DNA of 64,000 bases from Plutella xylostella (GCF_932276165.1 NC_063995.1:3720001-3784000); one strand, 5' to 3'; shown: positions 48,196 to 61,067, counted from the stretch's first letter. Numbers and translations are program-made. The notes: generated from the sequence alone by a model not told the origin.

Positions 48196-48243
48196 TGTGA
48201 ATCAGATGCCCAAAATGTATGTATTTTGGGCATCTGATTCACA
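48196..48243. repeat. Perfect hairpin, 21-bp arms, 6-nt loop
   Basis: Arms TGTGAATCAGATGCCCAAAA(T) and the exact reverse complement, loop GTATGT. No mismatch in the stem. Confidence 0.9.
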
Positions 48244-48759
48244 CTTGACGATAAATGACTAAATACATTACTAATAAATGAAGGTACCTTTGAAATTTAT
48301 TTATTTAAATCATATTTTACCTTCTACCTATGACATTTTATTAGTATTTCAATATCAAATTAAATATATAGGTGTCAAGTCCTGAACCTTGTGCACTCGA
48401 ATGTTACCTTAGTGCTTACGTCATTAAGGTCTGAACTTCCTTACTAGATTACCAAGCATAAAATATAATTTATCTACGCTGGCCAACTGGAAGTTTGTAA
48501 GAACTCCTTTAGTTGAGCTTCCTATATATTATATACAAGTGATGATTTAGTATATTTTTTATATTTTTTCTGTTATTCAACTTTTAAACAAATATCGTAA
48601 TAATATCTGGGGATATTTCACTCAGGGCAATCCAACAACAGCTAGGCAGAGCCTGTAATATGAGTATCGAAAAACTGATCTAAATGATCTAATCTAATCT
48701 ATCTAAGTGTTTAAAAAAAATATTTGTTACTAAAATACACCATCTGAACAGCAAACCTA

Positions 48760-48870
48760 ATGTGGCATTCAATCTATGCCTGTCTCTTTCTGTCCGTATA
48801 CTGTCAAAGCAAGGCAGCAATACATTTAAGGTCGGGTTTTAGCTTAAAGTTCCTTCAGCATAAGCATTTT
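48760..48870. mobile_element. Palindromic MITE, copy 2 (diverged)
   Basis: Contains CTTTCTGTCCGTATACTGTC, AAAGCAAGGCAGCAATACAT and TTAGCTTAAAGTTCCTT, the reverse complement of the copy at 37875-38006. The terminal arms are eroded. Confidence 0.55.
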
Positions 48871-51800
48871 GACACGCCCTATTATGGGTTATTTTTGTAA
48901 TTATGAAAAATTACCTGAAATAAATGAATTTATTATTATTACCGAGACGATTCTAAAACCGATCGCTGGTGTTGACCTCGATGTGAAATATTTCCGAAAT
49001 GCAGGCAACCTACCTGTCCCGTGTAATCTTATAACTTAAATAATTAATATAATTAAATTTTAATTCGGCACCCGCCGCGCCCGCCTAATTAGTGTTAGAC
49101 AAGAACGCCTTATCAAGATTATTTTAAATTTATTACAAGCCTAATAAGGACCACTTAAACTTTGTGTTAAATATGTATTTGAGTTTTTTTTAGAAACACG
49201 TAGAAGAGATTATCAGCAGTTCAGCATTTTTCGTAATTAAAAATAGTAAATTGTTCTCTTAAATAATTTATAACGATTATTGTAGTTGTTATTCCGCCAT
49301 TGGATGAGTGGACGATTAGATAACATTGTTAATTGTTGGATGGAGCAACATTGCACAACTAATGTGAAGACAAATCACACGGCACATAAGCTAAACATTT
49401 TGAAAGGATGTCACAAATAATGTTTGAATGCCAGGACACTATACCTTCAACAATTTAATAGACAAGCCGATAAACTTAAGGCGTTAAATAAATTAAATAA
49501 TAAAACTTATAATGGTTGCGATAAATACAACTCGGTGGTATCGCGCCAGGCGAGATAAGTAAGCCCTTATAAAACGGATCGCATTAATCCTGGCTGAAAA
49601 GGACTCTCGGGACGAGGGAAAAGAAAAAACTGACGTCATAATCAGCTTTTTGTCAACTGTCACTACGGAGCGCATTTTAAATTAGGAACCGCTTTTTGAA
49701 TTAAATAGCTTACAGCATATTTTATTAATAAATTAGAGTTAGAGCCGTATTGCATAAGCGAGAGATAGAGAATGTGATATTAATAAAATGTGTAAATAAT
49801 AAAAGAAAAGGCTCGTTAGGAGCATAAAAACAATGTTGGCGCTCATGCATTTTCCACTTGTATTCTTTAGTGCATTATCTTCAGCATCTACCTCCCAATT
49901 ACGGAGTTAACATCCGCTGACGGCAATTAAACGTCTCATGCAACTGTAAACACAAAACTTCTCGTAATTTGAAAAACCCACTTTACTGAGAATGTGAAAA
50001 AATACAGCGTTTAAAGCAATTAACGCCCGTACAAGCACAAGCAGCACCTCCAGCTAATTAATCTGAGGCTGATGCCGGGTGTGACCGCGCCATCGAATCT
50101 ATCAGCCATTATTCATAGAAAAACTTAATTATATCTATGTAGATTTTACCACAAGATTACCTACGGCCGCCGTGTTCTCCTTGACACTACTAAATGACCA
50201 TCTTAACTGACAACATCGTAAATAATTGTTCTCATGTATAAACCTATTTTTTGTCACTAGATACTTATGTCGTTAATGAAATTGCGTGTAATTATATACC
50301 TACAAAATCTTCTAAACATTAATTGCAAAACAATAGTGTAAAATCTGATATGTACGGTTTATCTTTCTAAAAGAATGGATGGGGGGCCGCGACTGCTCTC
50401 CACGCTCCAGCTTGTTACTCGAGACGTCAAACCTCAAATGCTCTCCATCAGTTCAACTAAGCTGCTTACCTCGCCACTCACGCGATTATTGCTCAGCTAA
50501 AAACCACCCAAGTATCCACAACATAGAGTGCAATATAACTTACTCATGCCAAGGTGAGCCCTCGATCGAGCGACGGATGGTGACAATTCTTTCATCGCTC
50601 GACGTTGATAACATCAAAACTTTTTATTGTAACAATAAATAGATTATCATTGATATAAATAGGACCAGTTTAAAGTCCCTTATAATACGGCTCCTATTCG
50701 CGGCTTTGTGTCCGCGCTGACAGGCGATGTGAGCTGTGAAATTGAGTCCGATTTTAAAATATAAAAGCTCTCCTCAAGACTTTTTTGATTAAATTTTTTT
50801 TTCATAGGGATTAGCTCCAGTTTGTTTAGTTGTACTAATGTTGAATCTGTCAAACGGGAAATGTATAATTTGGGTGAAGAGCTAATCCTTGGGAGTGAGA
50901 CAGCATCTACCGTTTAATTATGTGCCGTCCATTTATCTTGTGTAATTACTTTTAATTAATTAATGAATGTATAAAGTGAAGCGCATGTTAGTTGAACGAA
51001 TGAATATGATAGTTTTACATATTTTCCATTATGTTATGGAGTTTCTTTGATGCTCGAGGCAGATCGTATCTGTGAGCGGAGCGTGAAATGGGCACTGAGC
51101 GACCACTTGAGCTATAACTTAGAAAAGCCGATCGGAAAATGCATAATTTTTCATTCGATTTCACATCAATACGATGTGCCAAAACGATACCGGCTTTCAT
51201 GTCACGAATGAGTTATGTCACGGGGACCGTGATGTTACATAAATTGGTTCTTTAGTTTAGTGTTAGTATGGTGGTTTCCTAGTTGGTTGGTTGGATATAG
51301 TTTGACTTATATAAGTTATACTGGTACATACATTGCAGTTGCTCCAGCACTCCTTTCAGAAAAGTATGAAGATATTCTGAAGAATTCTAACTGAAGCTGA
51401 AGTTATCTGTGCTCGTGCTTCAGAATTTTGTTTCATCGTCATTCATGCTTGTAAGCTTCAAATGCCCTATGCTACTTCTAATGCCACTCTGTAGCACCCC
51501 ATTGGGATTATACAAATTTTATAGCTATGAATAAACATTTTTGTACGTTTCAATTTCAACTGAAGCTGCAGTGATATATCAGCCATGTTATATTAAACAC
51601 CAAATATTTAGTAGCTTTCAGCCCAATTTACTATTAAAGTCCATTTTAAAATTTAAATACCATGTTATGTCTAAGATTGCTTAATAAAGCGCTTAAATGG
51701 TATTTCTCATTCGTTATAATTCTGGACCATTAATTCTATAACCAATAGCTTACTCAATACGACTAACATGGTACTTACCTACAATAAAACGATTTCTTGT

Positions 51801-54800
51801 TTAGAACTGCAATTTTTGCATCAGAAGCAGAAGTACCTAGTTAGTCATTAAAGTGCAACCAGCTCATATAAATCAAATAGAACATGATGCCATTAATTTC
51901 ATTTCCATACAAAAGTGAGAATCAGTGTTCAAATGGCTTCATACGAGGCCTGCGCAGTCGTACACATGAGTCGTGCGCATTGTTATGCGATGGCTGCTAC
52001 TGTTGCTAGTGACATAAGCGCGGCATGGCGGCTCACACGGCTCGGCTCAACTCATTATATATCAATTAATTTCTTGCATCGCTGCTCTGGAAAGCGAGCG
52101 TTGCAGTAATTAGGTAAATTGTACAAACAGCAAATAGTCGATTACCCGCCGTAACTACTGCCGGGTCCCGGCGCGCCCGCCCCGTCGCCCCGTGCGCAGC
52201 TAAATGATTATAAACGTATATTGTTATATATTTTTAGGCCCAGTTATATACAGATGTATTAAAGACTGCGCTAAAAGAAGCTTTGAGATTTTGGTTCATA
52301 TATACATACGTACGTACCTATTTGTATTATCATACCTCGGTTAAGGGACAATTTGTATAAATTTTTCGTTTATAGCACTGCAGCCTTCACTATACACACC
52401 AACACATACCACAAAAGATTTCAGTACCTACTACCAGTTTTAAGTTATTCTTTGAAATAATTAATCGTAAGTGTACATGGTGATTACGAGGCTGCGTACG
52501 AGCTGTGTAAAGCCTTTCACTGTGTTTCCTCTGACATGGATCGCCTTGTTTTACACCTGCATAACGCTCACGTAATTTGCCTTTATAAAACAGTTTATAA
52601 GTAATTAATTGAATGAACAGAAAGAAATAATTACTCGCCAAGTTAACTACTGCCGGGTGCCTAGTACTTTCAGTCGAATAAAATAAATCTAACTGCGTAA
52701 TTGCCAACAATTGTCGGAGTTAGGTAATACAATCGCGGTAATTACCCGCGCCATAGAAACATGAGCTGGTACATGCTCCGCTGATACCACTTAATTACAT
52801 ATTTGCTTAGTTATTAATTAATTTTATATAGTGAAGGCTCTGTTACGATAATTACTCCAAGGATGTAGTTTTAGGTAGGTACATAGAAAAAACAAATTGA
52901 CAAATTCGAAAGCACTTATTTTTTAATAACATACTTTTTTGAAGCAATACTTTATAACTTGATTTAACTTAATAATCTATATTCTTAATTATTAGGTACC
53001 CGAGTTTGTATTGGACAAAATTGAAGCAAGGTGCCTAAGTATAGGAAAGATAATTTTTTTTTGAAAATATATCTGTTTTTACATAGTGTAACATAAGAAA
53101 TATTGTAGCAATCATGTGATTAGAAATAATGATATATTCAATTAGTCGCTAAGTTATGTATCAGTTGTCCTTTGCCGAGCTGTCCAGCCGAGGCCAGGCG
53201 CACTGTGCCCTGACGGCTCATTCCTCGCTGATCCATTAATACACTCACGAGCAATGAAAAAGTGTGTGTCAAATATTACGTATTTTTGTATGTTGATCAA
53301 TAGTGTAAATTAGTAATGCCAACTAATTGATAAATCGGCTGTTAAATTTATTGATTATGGTACTAAAGACTGATTTAGAGAGACAGTACTGAAATTGAGC
53401 TTTTAGACTTGGTCGTTAACAGTACGTACAAATAGTAACCAGTCAAAGTAACATAATTATGTTAAATATACCTTGACTTTTTAATGCATAATTAATAATA
53501 TTCCTACAGTCCGTAGCTAAATACTTTTGTTTAGGTTAGATTGATTCAGTATTTTAGTCAAAGGTTATTTTACTATTTTTTTAAATGTTTAGGTTTTATT
53601 CAGCTACTGAAACTTGATCCATTTTATAAAGCACAAGTTGTACTATTGATCAGTTAGGAATAGCCCTCGTCTATTATAAACACATTAACGGCGCCCTCCC
53701 CCGCACAAATACAATATTATTATAATCCTTATTTGCATGTACTACAGGTAGGGCGCACAGCTTTTTGCGTTAAATCGATTCAAAGCAGTGCTTGTATACA
53801 TAGTACATACAGCACTGAGCTAGCAAATGTTTATTGTGCTAATAGCTAGTTAACTGACTAATAAATTCCTTGACAACCTTCGTTATAACATTGACTGGAT
53901 TCACTACAGTAAAAAAAAAATTACCAACGATTACCTTTTATCTATAATTATATTTGTATTTAATTAACATATTTCTTAACAAATTTCAGTTGCATAGTAA
54001 TTGCTATTTAACCGATTACATTTATAAAGTTATGGCTACTAGTAAAGCTACGAAAGCTTATTCCTTACACCTACAAAAAAAAACTCCGGCACGCGGCTGC
54101 CACCGCTCCTTTTGTAAACCCCAATCTGATATCTTGCACACATTATCTGCCCAGGACCAGGGCTCCAGAGCACAGCAACTGATGAAATATGTTGTGAAAG
54201 TACTTAACACCAAGAAGTACAGTACAAATGAGGTTAATTAAAATGATTATAAGTTGGTTACGAGTGCCGACGTCGTCTCGCATGTCCCGCGGTCGTTCAA
54301 ACTGCAGTACTTACTGCAATACTTCACACACATTCGTTTCTATTTCCACTAATCGATCCGTAAACGATTTTTTTTCAACACCAGTTTCATAACTACTACC
54401 AACACTTTGAATATTTGTAAGCTATTATTCGTAATTAGCACATTTTACATTATCAGTCTAGCCAGCTAACCGACTGCAAGAATGGCCTAGGCATGCCTTC
54501 TACTTATGTTTCAGCCACAAGCGTAATGGCAAAAACTGAACTTATTCATTTAATAATACCAGCTACCTACATAGTTTGTTTAATGGTGTTTGACTTACCT
54601 TGGCTATACTGTACTTATTTTCACATTACATCGAAAATAAATTAGTTTCCCATTAAACGGAGTAGCTTACAATATTTGCGCTTATTTTGTACTCGTAGCT
54701 TATTGTGCACTAATGATTATAATTTTCACGCTCCGCTTGGCGGCAGCTGGACCTTATTATAATAAAAATTTATGGCGGCCAACCCTAATGGGCCTAATAA

Positions 54801-56608
54801 TTATACTTATTCTATATCACCAACTGATAAAAGGGTGTGTGAAAAGTTTTTGCTGCGTTAAGCACCCACCGACCTGCGGACCTTTACATCTGATAAGAAC
54901 AGTAGGTTTTAACAACATGCAACAAAGCGAGTAGGTGGTAAAGTCAAAGGTTAAACCTTTTGTAAGAAAAGTTCAAGTAATAAAAAAACGTTAATTACTA
55001 ATTTCATCGTCATTACTTCCTAATTCCTAAACATTCAGTATGGCTATCTTAAGCTCATCAGCGTACAGATACTTTTTCAATTAAATCGATAACGAACATC
55101 AAGAAAAACTGCATTTGCGTACCCGAGGCAGTGGTAGCAGCCCCGGTCGGCCAACATGTTGCTGCTGGTTGTAAAACCTGTACGGTGAAGGTAACAAGGG
55201 TGGTTTCGGTCTGCCAGGGCTCCGTGAGAGGTGAACAGTCGGCGCAAACCGCAGGCCGGCTCCCACACTTGGCTGCGCTAATGCAAGCTCCGCTCAGTTT
55301 ATACATACACGCTCTTAATCCACTGTTACACCACTTACGTTTATAACACGGATCAGTCGGCCATTTTTATTCATTTTATGCTGCTGTTCTCGATATGGTC
55401 TATTATAGTGTGGTGTAGTTGGAAAATGGTGGAAACGTAGTGAATGCATTTGCAAGATTAGTTTTCATTGTTGACATTGTGTATTCTATAATTTTGTGCA
55501 AGTGTTTTGATGAGATATTAGTTATATATTGGGCCATCAATAACTCATGCTATCAGATATACAAAAAAAATATTAATTGTATGGCTTTTAAAAATATTAC
55601 TTTCAAAAACTCGTTCAATTGAAAAGCTAAATTAGTGGTAACCAAAGCAAAGCGATACCTTATCCATTTTACTAATAAGATTGGTTGAACGTCAGGCAAA
55701 AGTGTCTCGATCCGATGGTTTCTTAAGTCGCTGGCTGACGGCCGGCGGAAGCGCGCGCTGACCACAAGAAGCCCCACGCGGCCGCCCGAGGACACAGGCA
55801 CCCGCACTGTCTGCCACGCCAATACCAACCACAACCACCACACTCAAAACACAATCTCCTTCAAAACAACCCCAAATTTCACCTCCGTCGCAAACTGAAC
55901 GATAGCTACAAAACGTTGAGGCACACTTTCGTTCGCCGTCCAAGCGAATCTCGATGCGGTTTGACGAAATATTTACTAAGAAATGAGCTTATCGAATTAT
56001 TGTTAAGAATGTAGTGTCGTGTGATTGATCGATTTGTAGTGTAATGCCACGGATAATGAGTGTTGTAGCGAGCTGGCGCGTGGGCGGCGCAAGGTGGACG
56101 GGTCATACCTAACAGGTGACTTTGTAGACACATTTCTTCGAAAATGATAATGATATGTGCTGTTACAAGTCGTCTATGTAGGTCGTAATTTGTAGTTTCA
56201 TTTCGGCTTGATGTCTTAATAAGTCGACTTTCAATTAGGTATCTATACTTATTTAGATCAGTGTGAGGTCGACTTAGGAATCAAGAGAACCCTGACAAAG
56301 AAATCCATTAGGGTTATTATCTTATTTTTAATTCAACGTTATAATAAAGTCAATGGTATAATGTTCCCTTATCAAATCATGTTTATTATCTTTTGCTGTA
56401 GAGTTGTTATGATTTTCGCGAAGATTAAAGCAACAGGGAAACAAATATATTTAAAAAAATCTTTACGCTGTAGGTAATAAATTGTAAAGAGACTAATGAA
56501 TCAATCAGAATTTTAAAAAAATAGAAAGAAGATATAACGGCTTTTAACCCATTCATAACAATCAGATATATATATAAACTAAAAAAACACACCCCACACC
56601 CAAACTTT

Positions 56609-56662
56609 CATCATCAGCCTATAGCAATCCACTGCTGGACGTAGGCCTCTCCCAAAGCACGC
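56609..56662 (-). repeat. Antisense RTE 3' tail beside the homeobox exon
   Basis: CATCATCAGCCTAT, CCACTGCTGGACGTAGGCCT and CTCCCA are the reverse complement of the RTE 3' end seen at 36655-36698. The insert ends 48 bp before exon 2 starts. Confidence 0.7.
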
Positions 56663-56710
56663 CACCCAAAACCTTATTACTAATTATTATATTACCGTCT
56701 CATCCACCAG

Positions 56711-56939
56711 GAGTGAAGGACGACTCGGACGAGGTGTCCAGCAAGGGCTGCGGCAGCGACGCCTCGGGCCTGGCCAAGAAACAGCGCAAGGCGCGGACGG
56801 CCTTCACGGACCACCAGCTCCAGACCCTGGAGAAGTCCTTCGAGAGACAGAAGTACCTGAGCGTGCAGGACCGCATGGAGCTGGCCGCCAAGCTGGGGCT
56901 GACGGATACGCAGGTCAAGACCTGGTACCAGAATAGGAG
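56711..56939 (+). CDS. BarH1: BarH homeobox protein, homeodomain exon
   Basis: Follows acceptor CATCCACCAG and encodes DDSDEVSSKGCGS, then AKKQRKARTAFTDHQL and the homeodomain to residue 53. Diagnostic residues: L16, F20, W48, Q50, N51, R53, and Thr47 with Tyr49, the latter being the Bar-class hallmark in place of Phe. KYLSVQDRMELAAKLGL is near-identical to fly B-H1/B-H2 from memory, with substitutions in AAKLGLTDT. The exon ends AATAGGAG|GTGAGC inside the Arg53 codon (phase 2), so the last seven homeodomain residues and the C-terminus lie in a further exon. No such exon was found to 64000. The apparent reading frame beginning 56713 is only the open part of this exon, with GTG taken as a start. 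Confidence 0.93.
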
Positions 56940-58520
56940 GTGAGCTGCTTGTGTTTATATGATGGTAGAGTTAACTCGTTTTTTGCCGAGACTCATATCG
57001 ATTTTTTTACTAATGAAAATATTTATAATCGATTATTTCTTAAGAAGAGAGATACAGTGATACCGTTTTTTAGAGATATCATCATCATCATCACGACCCA
57101 TTAGGTACATCCCCACTGCTGAGGCACGGGTCTCCATCAGATGAAGGAAGGGTTAGAGATTATTAGAGACTTTTTTTACTTTGAAAATATCTAGGCACTG
57201 TACATAAGTAGTAGGTATCTAGGTTATATTTAGGAACCTTCATCTGAATACCAGGTAATGGACTTGGAATGAATGAAAGCAATATAGTTTTAATCATGGT
57301 TATAGGTTTAGGCTCTATATTTAGGTATAGGTTTTCAGAGGGATATTAAACAATATGATTCTTATTATCATCCTTATTGACTAGGATAAATTAACAAAAT
57401 AGATTTAGAAAAAAGGGTCTTTAAACCATAGATACAGCGATCACTAATCGCGTATATCCCACTATGGTGCTAGGGCGTCGTGAGAGCGCGTCGGGGGATC
57501 AAAAGCACGCTGACTCAGCACCAGCTACTAGATGATTGCTGCGGCCGGCAGGTGGACGCTGCTGTACCGTCAACACAGATAGGCACTTGGTGAACCACTA
57601 GAAACAAAAACAATTGGCTTCAGGTTTTCAAACCTAGCTAATTTGACTCAGCTCTTCTAGTCACTGAAAAATACCAACTTCAGCATGGGGAATAGTAACT
57701 ACCTATGTATGTTGACTAGGTATAGATTATAGTATAGGCCTAAGGCGCTAACCTACTTGCGACGATATGTTTTTAAAAATCAATGATGATCATCATCTGA
57801 AAGGTTTCCGCCATCGTGCCTTCCATCGATTCCTAAGATGTTACTATTCGCTTGTGCAATGTGATGGCTATTGTAGGCATGCATTTTGTCTGTAAACTTT
57901 TTGCAGAGTGCGGCCACTGAAAATTTGCTTCTTTAAAAATAGGTAAAGTATTAAATACATTAGAGCTTGAACATTTTGTGAAGACTGTCTGTACACGGCG
58001 CGGCTATTCCGAAAAACAAACGTTTATAATTAGACCCTCGCCGCTACCGACCTCGTACCGGACAGTAAAAAACTATATAGTTATTGTGTCCGACAAAAAA
58101 TGGACGCGGACGGTCCTTTCATTGATTTAACTCTATGATTCAGATCGATTATTAGGAATATGTCGATGAATGGTCGGCCGAATTGTGCCGTCGGGGATTT
58201 TTAATGCGCAGGTTTTCAGTTAAGGAAACCTAGCCTAGCTATTTAGCGACTGTGAAGAACTCCAGAAGTATGGTGCCTTGACTCTACAATTTTAGGGATA
58301 TCGGCTTCTTCTTTGAGCTACTTTATTACGTGTTTGTGTGAACTGGCGCCTGCGCCGGTGCCGCACACCGCGCGGCGCCTACATCATCAATAGAGGACCA
58401 CTTTTTGCGCCCGTTTTTGTTGGTTTTCTATAATTTCGGTTAAACTAATGTTTGGGCTTCGATTTTTCGGTTCGTGAAAGGGTGTGAAATTGGAGTTAAT
58501 TGAAGGATTTAATGGCTTTT
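56940..58520 (+). other. BarH1: Downstream BarH intron, first part
   Basis: Begins at donor GTGAGC. It contains an antisense LINE/SINE tail (57078-57165) and a GC-rich patch near 58345-58385. No coding exon seen. Confidence 0.6.
57078..57165 (-). repeat. Short LINE/SINE tail copy, reversed
   Basis: CATCATCATCACGACCCATT, CATCCCCACTGCTGAGGCAC and GGGTCTCCATCAGATGAAGG; reverse complement of the family at 22640-22745 and 39236-39325. Confidence 0.6.
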
Positions 58521-58530
58521 GTGTGCGGTC

Positions 58531-60449
58531 CCAAACCAAAAGACCTTCTTTTCTCTAACAGATTTTTAGACCAAACTAAAAATCTGTTAGAGAAAAGAAG
58601 GTCTTTGTTAAAACAAGGAAAAAGCCACACAGACTTATTTAAAAACATCTGCAAGGAAACACGAAGGCACGTCGAAAAGGATCTCGAGGCATATCGCGAA
58701 AGAGTAGTACAGGAGATCATTAATAAGTATAAAGGTCCTAAAGTATTTAGAAAAGCTTTACAACCTGGTACACAGCAAGTCACCAAGCTTAATGATGAAC
58801 AAGGGAACCTAGTCACTGAAAAACAGCAGCTATTACAAGTTGTAGAGGGTTATTACCGAGAGTTATACAGGTCTAGGAACCCTAAACCACAAATACCAGT
58901 GACGCGGACAATAACAAACGTTGGATCCGAAGATGTGCCAGAGATCACAGAAGCTGAAATAAAATTCGCCTTGAGCAAGATGCACAATGGAAAAGCCCCT
59001 GGTGAAGACGATGTCATAGTAGAAATGGTAAAAATGGGGGGTGATCCGGTCATACAGTTTCTGAAAGAAATCTTTAACAGGTGTCTAGAAGAAGGTCGAA
59101 TACCTGAAAAATGGGAAAGTGCCACTGTCATCCTGTTATTCAAAAAAGGAAACAAATCAGACCTAAACAATTACCGACCCATCAGTTTGTTATCCCAGCT
59201 CTACAAACTACTGACAAAAATTATTACCAATCGTCTGACAAAAAAGCTGGACTTTTACCAACCAGTCGAACAGGCCGGCTTCAGAAGCGGATTTAGCACC
59301 ATGGACCACCTACTATCTATGAGAGTAATAATCGAGAAGGTTACAGAATATCAGATACCCTTATGGATGGCATTCATAGATTATAAGAAAGCCTTTGATA
59401 GTGTGGAGTCTTGGGCAGTCATTCAGTCTCTACAAAATGCCAGAATTGACCACCGCTATACGCAACTCATAGAAAATATCTACCACAACGCAAGCTTAAA
59501 GGTAAACCTGCCACCAGAAACGAATCCAGTAAGGATAGAGAGAGGAGTAAGGCAAGGTGACACGATCTCTCCGAATTTGTTTACACTGGTGCTTGAGGAT
59601 ATCTTTAAGTTGTTAAAGTGGGAAAATCGGGGTCTTAACATAGCAGGAAACAGGCTGAATAACCTAAGATTCGCTGATGACATTGTCTTGTTCTCGGACA
59701 ACCCACATGACCTTGAGATCATGATACAAGAACTAAGCGATGCTTCAGGGCGGTTTGGGCTTGAGATGAACTTGGATAAAACCAAAGTCATGACGAACTG
59801 TCCCAACAACACCATGGACATCAGAATAAACCAAACCGTCATAGAAAGGGTAGAGAAGTACGTTTATCTTGGTCAAGAAGTCGTCATGGGAAAGAAAAAC
59901 CAGACAAATGAAATTGATCGGCGCATAAGACTAGCGTGGGCAGCCTACTCCAAAATTGAATTCGCTCTAAAGATGAACATCACGGCTGAGCAAAAAGCTC
60001 GTATATATGACCAGTGTATCCTACCAGTGCTTACATACGGGGCCGAAACCTGGGTTTTTACAAAAGAGATTCTCTCCAAGCTCAGAGTGGCACAAAGAGC
60101 AATTGAACGCAAGATGGTAGGAGTGACACTGAGGGACCGAAAGAGAAATGAATGGCTCAGAGAACAAAGTAAAGTCACTGACGTCATCAAACGTGTAGCG
60201 AACCTGAAGTGGCAATGGGCTGGTCACGTCGCCAGAAAACATGGCTCGTGGTGCAAAACGCTGCTGGAATGGAGACCGTATGGCGAGACACGCCCTCGTG
60301 GTCGACCACAAATGCGATGGACCGACGATATAAGGAAAACATCTGGTAGCAAATGGATAGAGATAGCCCAAGATCGAGATGAGTGGCATAGACTGAAGGA
60401 GGCCTACACCTTTGAGGTTGAAAATGGCTAAGAAGAAGAAGAAGAAGAA
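58531..60449 (+). mobile_element. RTE LINE insertion in the BarH intron, with 5' inversion
   Basis: Bounded by a perfect 10-bp duplication GTGTGCGGTC (58521-58530, 60450-60459). The first about 45 bp are an inverted copy of the sequence that follows, giving a perfect 31-bp hairpin (58539-58569, 58576-58606, 6-nt spacer). The 3' end is AAGAAGAAG repeats. Same strand as BarH. The element is 5'-truncated, with the endonuclease half missing. Confidence 0.93.
58575..60431 (+). CDS. RTE reverse transcriptase, 5'-truncated but open
   Basis: About 618 element-derived residues without an internal stop; the first 25 residues of the larger open frame come from the inverted segment and target DNA and are not protein of this family. 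Motifs in order: NNYRPISLL near residue 222 of the full frame (about 59164), FIDYKKAFD (about 59371), RQGDTISPNLF (about 59550), FADDIVLF, the catalytic site (about 59671), YVYLGQEV (about 59860), VLTYGAETW (about 60028) and the C-terminal KWQWAGHVARK and GRPQMRWTDDIRKTSG. The endonuclease domain is absent. An unbroken frame implies a young insertion. Confidence 0.85.
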   Translation, partial: TKNLLEKRRSLLKQGKSHTDLFKNICKETRRHVEKDLEAYRERVVQEIINKYKGPKVFRKALQPGTQQVTKLNDEQGNLVTEKQQLLQVVEGYYRELYRSRNPKPQIPVTRTITNVGSEDVPEITEAEIKFALSKMHNGKAPGEDDVIVEMVKMGGDPVIQFLKEIFNRCLEEGRIPEKWESATVILLFKKGNKSDLNNYRPISLLSQLYKLLTKIITNRLTKKLDFYQPVEQAGFRSGFSTMDHLLSMRVIIEKVTEYQIPLWMAFIDYKKAFDSVESWAVIQSLQNARIDHRYTQLIENIYHNASLKVNLPPETNPVRIERGVRQGDTISPNLFTLVLEDIFKLLKWENRGLNIAGNRLNNLRFADDIVLFSDNPHDLEIMIQELSDASGRFGLEMNLDKTKVMTNCPNNTMDIRINQTVIERVEKYVYLGQEVVMGKKNQTNEIDRRIRLAWAAYSKIEFALKMNITAEQKARIYDQCILPVLTYGAETWVFTKEILSKLRVAQRAIERKMVGVTLRDRKRNEWLREQSKVTDVIKRVANLKWQWAGHVARKHGSWCKTLLEWRPYGETRPRGRPQMRWTDDIRKTSGSKWIEIAQDRDEWHRLKEAYTFEVENG

Positions 60450-60459
60450 GTGTGCGGTC

Positions 60460-61036
60460 ACTTTCTTCTGCTTTTTCCGTGATGTCCCCCCGAGCCCCGA
60501 GTCGGCGGAGGAAGCGGCTCGTTTGCCGGCGGGGCGTGGCCGCGTCCTACTCATTTGCGTCCGGTAATTGTTATTTTTTCCACGTTATTAAAAGGTAAAC
60601 AATCCTAATTTTGGGTCGGCTTAACTAATTCAAAATTGCTTTTGTGAAGATAATTAGAGACAGAAACAAAGTTTAGTGCCTTTTCATAGTTTGCTAATTG
60701 CGTCTTTTCGCGTACACACAAAGCTATTGAGACTAGCAATTATAATTTTAACTATTTTTGACGAGTTTAGTTTTAAATGGTGGTAACAAAGAGCCGGTCC
60801 AGGCGGGCGGCGGCGGCGGCGGCTGCAAGTCATGGCGGCGCCGCTCACTCATTACCTGGCCGCTTCCGCCACCGCCACACCATTATTTATAACACTTAAT
60901 ACCCTCGCATCTCACAGCCATCACCAAATGCAAATATCCAAAATATCATTTAGGCAAATGAGCGGTTGCGGCGCGGCGCGTTTCAAGCTGGACGTTTAAT
61001 TGGGTTGCGGATTGGTCGTAAAGCGGTAATCGGCGG

Positions 61037-61067
<31 letters not shown>

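Larger units (their letters stand above)
46340..56710 (+). other. BarH1: Intron of the BarH gene, about 10.4 kb
   Basis: Bounded by donor GTACCA and acceptor CCACCAG. No convincing coding exon inside. Notable content: a GC-rich CCCGG cluster (47033-47098), a 21-bp-arm hairpin (48196-48243), a MITE copy (48760-48870), GC-rich patches with unrecognised antisense frames (55058-55306, 55692-55943), and an antisense RTE tail 48 bp before the acceptor. Large introns of homeobox genes often hold enhancers; none can be asserted here. Confidence 0.65.

Noticed and set aside
47903..48262. 119-codon frame in the BarH intron
   Set aside because: No recognisable domain; it runs through a perfect hairpin and AT-rich intron, and the phase-1 exon signals expected for a BarH exon were not seen.
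58500..58574. N-terminal 25 residues of the RTE frame
   Set aside because: They come from target DNA and the inverted segment of the hairpin, not from the RTE protein.
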